A stretch of DNA of 12,516 nt, from assembly GCA_937871985.1 (NCBI GenBank), contig CALMPB010000204.1:1-12516 (forward strand), read 5' to 3'. The DNA is from an uncultured Burkholderiaceae bacterium (lineage in GTDB: Bacteria > Pseudomonadota > Gammaproteobacteria > Burkholderiales > Burkholderiaceae). Shown piece by piece: positions 6,885-12,516 of this stretch. Each line of letters starts with the position of its first letter. Within the stretch, counting starts at the first letter, position 1. The translations under genes and the position numbers were made by a program. The notes under the pieces are model-generated. The model worked only from the letters and a program-made list of their open reading frames with translations. It was not told the origin of the DNA and made no database searches.

Positions 6885-7682
6885 TTATTCGGCTTGGCCG
6901 TCGGGATCCAGCCGGTTCAGGGCGCCTGCAAGCATGACCCGGTTGTCGACCCCCAGTTTGCGGTAGGCCTGTCCCAGGTGGGTGCGTACCGTGGTGAAGC
7001 CGATATCCAGATTCCTGGCGATGGTTTTGTCGGGCAGCCCTTTTGCCGCCATCAGGGCCACTTGCCGCTCCCGGCGGCTCAGGCATGCCAGGGCCAGTTC
7101 CCGGCGGCTGGAGGAGGCCGGAGTTTGCGGAGCTTGCGGAGTGTCGCGGCCTTGCGCCGTGGGCGCGCCGCGGGCGCGATGCAGCGCAATGCCCAGCGCG
7201 GGGCGGATGAGCTCGAGCATGCTGGCTTCCTGGGCGTCGAAGGCGGGGCGATGCTTGTTGCGCCAGATGCGGACGTCGCCCACATTGCTCTGCTCTTGCC
7301 AGACGTACAGGTTCAGCCCCCAATACAGCCCGTCGCGCTGCAGAAAATCGTTGAAGAACTCGGTCTTGGCCAGCTCGGCTTGGGGAATGACCTGGTTGAC
7401 CAGGGTGGTGCGGTGCTTGCGCGCCATAAGAGGGGTCAGGCCATCCACATGACGGTAGTAGGCATCGTAGGCGTCAAGCGTGTCGTTGGACATGTTTATG
7501 GCGACGCGCCGGCCGAACCGCTTTTGTTCCGGCTCCCAGACATAGGAGGCGTAGTAGTCGGCGTCCAGCAGCTTCAGCAGCGGGTCGCCTATGCGGTTGC
7601 GCAGGTCTGTTTCGGTTTGTGTTTCCGCCAGCGTCGCCAGCAACTGCGACAGGACTTGTTGTTTTTGATATGACAAATACAT
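6885..7682 (-). CDS. LuxR-family transcriptional regulator
   Basis: A 265-residue DNA-binding regulator. The C-terminal LuxR/GerE helix-turn-helix spans residues 200-257: LSRRERQVALMAAKG, then DKTIARNLDIGFTTVRTHL and YRKLGVDNR, with the recognition-helix pattern TTVRTHL. The N-terminal domain (about 10-170) looks like a GAF/PAS-type sensor, with PLMARKHRTTLV and TEFFNDFLQRDGLYWGLN. I do not see the acyl-homoserine-lactone-binding pattern or a phosphoreceiver domain. An Ala/Pro/Gln-rich linker (171-195) joins the two. The start at 7682 has an excellent Shine-Dalgarno, AGGAGG at 7696-7691, 8 bases upstream. The gene is divergent from the amidase-transport operon, the usual arrangement for a local regulator, so controlling that operon is the likeliest role (inference). 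No terminator separates it from mlaF on the same strand, so read-through is possible. Confidence 0.9.
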   Translation of the reverse strand: MYLSYQKQQVLSQLLATLAETQTETDLRNRIGDPLLKLLDADYYASYVWEPEQKRFGRRVAINMSNDTLDAYDAYYRHVDGLTPLMARKHRTTLVNQVIPQAELAKTEFFNDFLQRDGLYWGLNLYVWQEQSNVGDVRIWRNKHRPAFDAQEASMLELIRPALGIALHRARGAPTAQGRDTPQAPQTPASSSRRELALACLSRRERQVALMAAKGLPDKTIARNLDIGFTTVRTHLGQAYRKLGVDNRVMLAGALNRLDPDGQAE

Positions 7683-7847
7683 TTGCCCGACCTCCTCATT
7701 CTTAAGGATAGTGGCACTTGGATATTCTGTACATAATTTACTTCATCCCATTTCCAGGAGAATCCCTGAATGCCCGGATCCGTGGTCGCCTGCGACACGG
7801 CGGGCTGTCCAGAGATTCCTTATATAACCAAACGGGAGGAGACGACA
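7683..7847. promoter_or_regulatory. Divergent regulatory region between the LuxR-type gene and the amidase operon
   Basis: This 165-base gap must hold both promoters. On the minus strand, TGTACA (7733-7728) and TATCCT (7710-7705) are 17 bases apart, each matching 4 of 6 consensus bases, a weak candidate for the regulator gene. On the plus strand there are CATAAT (7732-7737) and TATATAAC (7821-7828), both -10-like but without a good -35. An imperfect dyad lies at 7780-7800. The region is noticeably more AT-rich around 7700-7745 than its surroundings. Which elements work cannot be decided by reading. Confidence 0.4.
7780..7800. repeat. Imperfect dyad, possible operator or leader hairpin
   Basis: CCGTGGTCGC (7780-7789) faces GCGACACGG (7792-7800) across a 2-base centre. 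The arms match over 9 bases if one G is bulged. A two-base loop is too tight for a good RNA hairpin as drawn, so a protein-binding dyad is the more natural reading. It lies within the amidase leader. It is not a canonical lux box. Confidence 0.3.
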
Positions 7848-9284
7848 ATGGAGCTGTTTCGCCTGACGGTGGCGCAGGCGCGCGCAGGCTTGCTCGCGCG
7901 CCGATTTTCGTGCGTGGAATATGCCGCGGCGTTGCTGGAGCGCGCCCGGACCTTTCCCGAGGTCAATGCCTGGGTGGCGCAAGATCGCGACCTGCTGCTG
8001 GCCCAGGCCAAAGCCATGGATGCGTCGGGCCGGGTGGCCGATGCCGGCCTGCGGCTGGCCGGGGTGCCCCTGGCCATCAAGGACAATATCGACGTGGCGG
8101 GCCTGCCATGCGCGGCGGGCACGGGGGCGCTGCGCGAGCGCCGCCCGGCCGGGAATGCCGGCGTCGTGCGCGACCTGCTCGATGCGGGAGCGCTGGTGGC
8201 GGGCAAGACGGGCATGCACGAGCTGGCGATGGGCATCACCAGCAACAATGCCGTCACCGGGGCGGTACGCAATCCCTACGACCTCGCGCGCATTCCGGGC
8301 GGCAGCAGCGGCGGGTCGGCGGCGGCGGTGGCGGCCGGTTTTGCGCCTGCCGCCCTGGGCACCGACACGGGCGGATCGGTGCGTCTGCCGGCGGCATTGT
8401 GCGGCTTGACAGGCTTGCGTCCCAGCATCGGCCGATATGCCACCGATGGCCTGGTGCCTTTGTCCCGCACGCGGGACGCGGTCGGGCCGATGGCCCGTAC
8501 CGTGGCCGATACCGCTTTGCTCGATGCGATTCTGTCCGGCGACGGCACCGTGTCGCCGGTCGATCTGTCCAGCCTGCGCCTGGGCGTTCCGCGCGCTTCC
8601 ATGCTCTCCGACCTTGAAGCCGGGACGGCGCAAGTCATGGAGTCGGTGTTGCGGATGCTGGCGTCGCAGGGCGTCACCCTGGTCGAAGCCGATGTGCCGC
8701 GCTATCGCGAGCTGGACGAATCCATTGGTTTTCCGTTGGTGCTTTACGAACTCGAACAGGATTTGCCGGCTTTTCTGGCGGCGGGCGGACAGCCTCTTTC
8801 CTTGGCGGACGTGCATGCTGGCATAGGCAGCCCCGATGTCGCGGCCATCGTGGCCGCGCAATTGGGCGACCGGGCGGTAGGCGGCGAGGCCTATCGCCAG
8901 GCGCGGCGCCAGCGTTCGTGCATGCAGGCTATTTGCGCCGACTATTTCCGCAGCCACCGGCTCGACGGCATGATTTTCCCCACGACTCCCCTGCCGGCGT
9001 CGCCCATTGGCGAAGACGCCACGACGGAACTCAATGGGGCTCAGGTTCCCTTGTTCCCCACATTTGTGCGCAATACCGATCCGGGCAGCGTGGCGGGCCT
9101 GCCGGGCATAAGCCTGCCTGCGGGGTTGAGCCAGGGCTTGCCCGTGGGTGTGGAAATCGACGGCCCGCCGCACAGCGACCGCTGGCTGCTTTCGGTGGCA
9201 ATGGCTGTCGAGGCCCTGCTGCCGGCCATGCCCGAACCCGGATTCCGGAGCCGGGGGGCCGTGTCGGCAGGCGCGGCGACGTAG
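7848..9284 (+). CDS. Amidase-signature family hydrolase
   Basis: A 478-residue cytoplasmic amide hydrolase (no signal peptide) that would cleave a carboxamide to acid and ammonia. The Ser-cisSer-Lys catalytic triad is complete: Lys78 in PLAIKDNIDVAG, cis-Ser153 in the PGGSSGGSAAAVAAG loop and nucleophile Ser177 in GTDTGGSVRLPAALCGLTG. Length and motifs fit general amidases (mandelamide, indoleacetamide and similar hydrolases). The GatA role is unlikely because no gatB or gatC lies nearby. Family members also include allophanate and biuret-type hydrolases, so the substrate is open. I chose the ATG at 7848 because homology begins at once and GGGAGGAG ends 6 bases upstream. An in-frame ATG at 7770, with AGGAG 9 bases upstream, would add 26 residues. 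It heads the plus-strand operon; the binding-protein gene follows after 85 bases. Confidence 0.93.
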   Translation: MELFRLTVAQARAGLLARRFSCVEYAAALLERARTFPEVNAWVAQDRDLLLAQAKAMDASGRVADAGLRLAGVPLAIKDNIDVAGLPCAAGTGALRERRPAGNAGVVRDLLDAGALVAGKTGMHELAMGITSNNAVTGAVRNPYDLARIPGGSSGGSAAAVAAGFAPAALGTDTGGSVRLPAALCGLTGLRPSIGRYATDGLVPLSRTRDAVGPMARTVADTALLDAILSGDGTVSPVDLSSLRLGVPRASMLSDLEAGTAQVMESVLRMLASQGVTLVEADVPRYRELDESIGFPLVLYELEQDLPAFLAAGGQPLSLADVHAGIGSPDVAAIVAAQLGDRAVGGEAYRQARRQRSCMQAICADYFRSHRLDGMIFPTTPLPASPIGEDATTELNGAQVPLFPTFVRNTDPGSVAGLPGISLPAGLSQGLPVGVEIDGPPHSDRWLLSVAMAVEALLPAMPEPGFRSRGAVSAGAAT

Positions 9285-9369
9285 GAAATTCACGTATTCG
9301 AGGCCCGCCGCGCCGAGTGCCGGCAGGCATGACCAAGCAGCAGACATACACGCATTTAAGGAGAGAGGC

Positions 9370-10530
9370 ATGAAGCGACGCCAGTTTCTACATTATGGCC
9401 TGGGTGCATTGGCTGGTTCGATGGCTGCGGGGCGGTTTGCCTACGCCGCCGACAAGTTGAAGGTGGGTGTGCTGATTCCCCTCAGCGGCTCCGCGGCGCT
9501 GTTCGGTCCGTCCAGCCGGAATTGCATCGACATGGGCATTGCGGACATCAATGCCCGCGGCGGCATCCTGGGCCGCCAGCTTGAAGCCCTGGTGGCCGAT
9601 GCCGGCGTGCCTCCGGCGCAGGCCAGCCAGGCCGCCCTGCGCTTATGGCGCGGCCGTAACGCCGAGGTCTTGATCGGCCAGCACGATTCGGCGGTGCGCG
9701 AAGCCGTGGCGGGAGTGATAAACGGGCAGATTCCCTATATCTACACCCCTGTCACCGAAGGCGGCGGCTGCTCCAAGGCGGTATATGTCATTGGCGAGAC
9801 GCCGCAGCAGCAACTGATGCCGGTCGTGCCCTGGCTGGCCGAGCATAAAAAAAGCAAGCGCTGGTATTTGATCGGCAACGATTACATTTGGCCGCGCAAG
9901 AGCAACGAGGCGGGCAAGCAGGCCATCGCGGCCAGCGGCGGCACCGTGGTGGGCGAGGAATATGTGCCGTTCACGGTCGATAACTTCGATGCCAGCCTGG
10001 CCCGCATCCGCGACAGCGGGGCCGATTCGGTGCTGGTGACCCTGGTTGGCGGCGCCTCGGTGGGCTTCAACCGCGCCTTCGCCAGCTTTGGCCTGCCGGA
10101 CAAGGTGCTGCGCTTATGCACCTTGCTCGAGGAAAACACGCTTTTGGGCATAGGCGCCCAGAATGCGCAAAACCTGTATTCGTCATCCGGCTATTTCGCG
10201 GCGCTGACCAGCCCCGACGCTCAGGCGTTTGCCAAGCGCTACGCCAGCCAGTTCGATGCCGCCAAGGCTCCGCTGAATGGCTTGGCCGAGTCGTGCTACG
10301 AGGGCTTGCTGCTGCTGGAAGCCATGGCGGCCAAGGCGGGCAGCCTGAAGCCCGAGGCCATGGACAAGGCCGCGGCGGCGGGCGTGAGCTACGACGGCCC
10401 CAGAGGCAAGACGATGCTGCAGTCGCGCTACACCACCAAGAACATCTACCTGGCCCAGGCCGACGGTTCGACGTTCCGCATTGTCCAGGAGTTTGCCAAT
10501 GTGCCGCCGGGCCAGAGCTGCGCCAAATAG
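9370..10530 (+). CDS. AmiC/UrtA-like periplasmic binding protein of an amide- or urea-type ABC transporter
   Basis: A 386-residue solute-binding protein of the LIV/AmiC/UrtA class (periplasmic binding protein, type 1 fold). The N-terminus carries a Tat-like twin arginine (KRRQFL, residues 2-7), a mild hydrophobic stretch and an AYA cleavage site (after residue 26). The mature part starts with the family pattern KVGVLIPLSGSAALFG and continues with ADINARGGILGRQLE. The segment GNDYIWPRKSN (169-179) closely resembles the corresponding part of Pseudomonas AmiC (GSDYIYPRESN, from memory), where a tyrosine contacts the amide ligand; GGTVVGEEYVPF follows as in AmiC and UrtA. This points to small amides or urea rather than branched-chain amino acids. 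The start has AAGGAG at 9358-9363, 6 bases away. The neighbouring amidase and permeases make a transport role more likely than a cytoplasmic sensor role. Confidence 0.9.
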   Translation: MKRRQFLHYGLGALAGSMAAGRFAYAADKLKVGVLIPLSGSAALFGPSSRNCIDMGIADINARGGILGRQLEALVADAGVPPAQASQAALRLWRGRNAEVLIGQHDSAVREAVAGVINGQIPYIYTPVTEGGGCSKAVYVIGETPQQQLMPVVPWLAEHKKSKRWYLIGNDYIWPRKSNEAGKQAIAASGGTVVGEEYVPFTVDNFDASLARIRDSGADSVLVTLVGGASVGFNRAFASFGLPDKVLRLCTLLEENTLLGIGAQNAQNLYSSSGYFAALTSPDAQAFAKRYASQFDAAKAPLNGLAESCYEGLLLLEAMAAKAGSLKPEAMDKAAAAGVSYDGPRGKTMLQSRYTTKNIYLAQADGSTFRIVQEFANVPPGQSCAK

Positions 10531-10566
10531 GCCGGTTGTCCTGCAAGTTACGTGGAGCATAGTCCT

Positions 10567-11421
10567 ATGGATGCGGCGCTGACGGTTACCGTGCTGAACT
10601 TTGCGTATCAGGGACTGGTTCTGGCCCTGGTCGTGCTGGGGCTGGGCATTGTCTTTGGCATGCTCGGCGTCATGAACATGGCGCATGGCGAGTTCCTGAT
10701 GATAGGCGCTTATTGCGCCGTCGCGGTTCAGAATGCGGGCCTGCCCGTACTGTGGGGGGCCGCGCTGGCCATTCTGGTGTGCGGGGCCTTGGGGTGCCTG
10801 ACGCATTATGTTCTGATCCGGCGGTTGTACAACCGCCCTTTCGACACGTTGCTGGCCACCTGGGGGCTCAGCATTTTGCTGCGCAAACTGGTCGAGCTTG
10901 TCTACGGCCGGGGCTATCAGAATGTCGAGTCGCCCGTGTCGGGCGGCATGACGGTGTTCGGGGTCGAGTACCCGGGGTATCGCCTGTTTCTTATCGCAGC
11001 CATTGTCGTGCTGTTTGCGGTGCTTGCGCTGTGGTACTGGCGCAGTTCGACCGGCGCGCGCTTGCGGGCCATGATCAGCAATCCCATTCTGGCCCAGGCT
11101 GTGGGCATCGACACCAATCGCCTGGCTTGCGCGGCTTTCATGTGTGGCGTGATCAGCGCCGGCGTGGCCGGGGCGCTGTTGGCGCCCATGGTCAGGGTTG
11201 CGCCGGGCATGGGGCTGGATTACTTGTTGAACAGTTTTTTCGTGCTGGTGGTGGGCGGCCTGGGCAGCCTGGCGGGACTTGCGGCGGGCACGGGAATCGT
11301 CAGCGGCACCCAATTGCTGTTCGCGACGCTGTTCGACCAGACTTCCGGATACCTGGCGGTGCTGGGTATTTCCATAATTTTCCTGTGGTTGAAGCCCGAT
11401 GGCCTTATTTCCCGCCGCTGA
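10567..11421 (+). CDS. ABC transporter permease, LivH/UrtB type
   Basis: A 284-residue inner-membrane permease of the branched-chain amino acid/urea/amide class. The hallmark N-terminal stretch GMLGVMNMAHGEFLMIGAY spans residues 31-49. A cytoplasmic coupling loop (ARLRAMISNPILAQAVGIDTN, split here as ARLRAMISN and PILAQAVGIDTN, about 164-184) follows, and the C-terminal VVGGLGSLAGLAAGTGIVSG (228-247) is typical. The ATG at 10567 has GGAG at 10554-10557, 9 bases away. A GTG at 10552 would swallow that Shine-Dalgarno and is less likely. The gene starts 36 bases after the binding-protein gene and overlaps the next permease gene by 23 bases. UrtB proteins of true urea transporters are often longer at the N-terminus; this compact form is LivH-like in size. 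Confidence 0.93.
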   Translation: MDAALTVTVLNFAYQGLVLALVVLGLGIVFGMLGVMNMAHGEFLMIGAYCAVAVQNAGLPVLWGAALAILVCGALGCLTHYVLIRRLYNRPFDTLLATWGLSILLRKLVELVYGRGYQNVESPVSGGMTVFGVEYPGYRLFLIAAIVVLFAVLALWYWRSSTGARLRAMISNPILAQAVGIDTNRLACAAFMCGVISAGVAGALLAPMVRVAPGMGLDYLLNSFFVLVVGGLGSLAGLAAGTGIVSGTQLLFATLFDQTSGYLAVLGISIIFLWLKPDGLISRR

Positions 11422-12516
11422 TACGCGCCGCGGCAACGCCGCCGCCCTGGCCCGCGGGCTGGTGCCGCTGGCGATCTGCCTGCTGGCCGTTCCTCCGCTG
11501 TTCGGCGATTTCTTCGCCTACGAGCTGAGCCTGTACCTGATGTACGGCATTGTTGCCCAGGGCCTCGCCCTGACTTGGGGGCGGGCCGGCTTTTTGTCTC
11601 TGGGCCAGGCGCTGTTCTTCGGCCTGGGGGCGTATCTGGCGGCTTTCGCGCTTAAAAGCCAGGCGGGTCCCGCAATCCAGGCTTTGCTTTTGTTTGCCGC
11701 CGTGCTGGCGCCAACCGTGCTGGCCTACATCATCGGCGTGCTGGTGTTCATGCGGCGCTACGAAAGCGGCCCGTTTTTTTCGCTGATCACCCTGGCGCTG
11801 GTCATGTTCGGCTATCAATTGGCCAATCAATGGAGCAGCGTTACCGGAGGCTTCAACGGCGTGGGCAATATTCCGGTGCTGTTCGGGCTGGATCGCTACA
11901 GCCAGCACTATTACCTGGTGGCCGCCATTTGCCTGGCCAGTACCGCGCTCATCGCCTGGCTGATGCGCACCCCGCTGGGCACCTTGTGGGCGGCAACGGC
12001 GCAAAACGAGAATCGCCTGCAGTTTTTCGGTTTCGATACCTACCGCCTCAAGGCCGTGGCCTGGGCGGTCAGCGCCTTTCTCGGCGCGTTGGCCGGCGTT
12101 TTGTTCGCCTCGCAGCAGGGGCTGGTCACGCCCCAGGCAAGCAGCGTGATCCTGTCGGCCGAGCTTGTCATCTGGACGGCGGTGGGGGGCCGGGCGGGGC
12201 CCTACGGCGCGCTGTTGGGAGCTGTGGCGATCGGCCTGCTGTCCACGGAGCTGCGCGAGCAGTTCGCCTATTGGGAAGCCATTGTCGCCATTGTGTTCAT
12301 CGTGGTGGTGCTGCGTTTTCCCGAGGGCGTGGGCGGCGCGCTGATGCGTCTTTGGCAATCTTCGCGCAGGGGTCTTGCCCGGAGCGCGGCAGAAAACGCC
12401 GTCGGCGCGCCTGCCGTTGCCGCTGCCGGGGCGGCGGGTGATGGCCTGGCAGGCGGCGGGCGGGACATGGCACCGCAGGTTTCCTTCCGTCGCGATGGCG
12501 GCGACTTTGCGCTGAG
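11399..12516 (+). CDS. ABC transporter permease, LivM/UrtC type, possibly fused to an ATPase domain (runs off window)
   Basis: The frame opens at ATG 11399 inside the end of the preceding permease gene and stays open to the window edge, 372 codons. Residues 20-315 form a LivM/UrtC-type permease: TWGRAGFLSLGQALFFGLGAYL (residues 59-80, in parts TWGRAGFLSLGQ and ALFFGLGAYL), TGGFNGVGNIP (149-159), the coupling loop ATAQNENRLQFFGFDTYRLK (199-218) and AVGGRAGPYGALLGA (261-275). The permease fold should end near residue 318. What follows is an Ala/Gly-rich linker (about 325-355) and then MAPQVSFRRDGGDFAL (357-372), which resembles the first strand of an ABC ATPase domain. Permease-ATPase fusions of this class are known in Burkholderiales. 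The Walker A would lie beyond the edge, so the fusion is inferred, not shown. Confidence 0.85.
   Translation, partial: MALFPAADTRRGNAAALARGLVPLAICLLAVPPLFGDFFAYELSLYLMYGIVAQGLALTWGRAGFLSLGQALFFGLGAYLAAFALKSQAGPAIQALLLFAAVLAPTVLAYIIGVLVFMRRYESGPFFSLITLALVMFGYQLANQWSSVTGGFNGVGNIPVLFGLDRYSQHYYLVAAICLASTALIAWLMRTPLGTLWAATAQNENRLQFFGFDTYRLKAVAWAVSAFLGALAGVLFASQQGLVTPQASSVILSAELVIWTAVGGRAGPYGALLGAVAIGLLSTELREQFAYWEAIVAIVFIVVVLRFPEGVGGALMRLWQSSRRGLARSAAENAVGAPAVAAAGAAGDGLAGGGRDMAPQVSFRRDGGDFAL

Noticed and set aside
7718..8617. 299-codon plus-strand frame starting at TTG in the divergent gap
   Set aside because: After the gap it is the wrong frame of the amidase gene, Gly/Arg-rich and without domain features.
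7743..9371. 542-codon minus-strand frame opposite the amidase gene
   Set aside because: Its composition (His/Arg/Gln-rich) and full overlap with a catalytically complete amidase mark it as an antisense shadow.
9329..9373. A 14-codon frame (MTKQQTYTHLRREA) whose TGA overlaps the ATG of the binding-protein gene
   Set aside because: ATGA coupling would make it a possible leader peptide, but it has no convincing Shine-Dalgarno, and the binding-protein gene has its own strong AAGGAG. Chance is the simpler reading.
10183..12358. Long minus-strand frames (417 and 317 codons) opposite the transporter genes
   Set aside because: They are Gln/His/Arg-rich with no recognisable domain and lie opposite three clear ABC transporter genes.

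Overview
The window is GC-rich DNA with tightly packed genes and looks like the chromosome of a betaproteobacterium. Alcaligenaceae or Burkholderiales (a Bordetella/Achromobacter-like organism) is my inference, from the mla - ABC-2 exporter - ibaG - murA gene order and the protein character. No rRNA, tRNA, IS element, phage gene or CRISPR array is visible. No stretch over 300 bases lacks a gene.

Positions 1-6814 are one minus-strand block concerned with the cell envelope. In transcription order it holds mlaF, mlaE, mlaD, mlaA and mlaC (retrograde phospholipid transport between outer and inner membrane), then a two-gene ABC-2 type exporter (ATPase and permease), then ibaG (BolA family) and murA (first committed step of peptidoglycan synthesis, cut by the left edge). 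The STAS-domain gene mlaB, usually part of this locus, is absent. A hairpin with a T-run and a perfect TATAAT box sit back to back in the gap between mlaC and the exporter, suggesting two transcription units.

Positions 6885-7682 hold a LuxR-type regulator on the minus strand. It lies 70 bases upstream of mlaF and is divergent from the block on its right.

Positions 7848-12516 are a plus-strand accessory operon: an amidase-signature hydrolase, an AmiC/UrtA-like amide- or urea-type binding protein with a Tat-like signal, a LivH/UrtB-type permease, and a LivM/UrtC-type permease. The last reading frame runs without a stop through an Ala/Gly-rich linker into what may be a fused ATPase domain at the right edge. 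Read together, the genes suggest import of a small amide-like compound and its hydrolysis to a carboxylate and ammonia, perhaps controlled by the divergent LuxR protein. The substrate cannot be told from sequence. This operon is the least ordinary part of the window.
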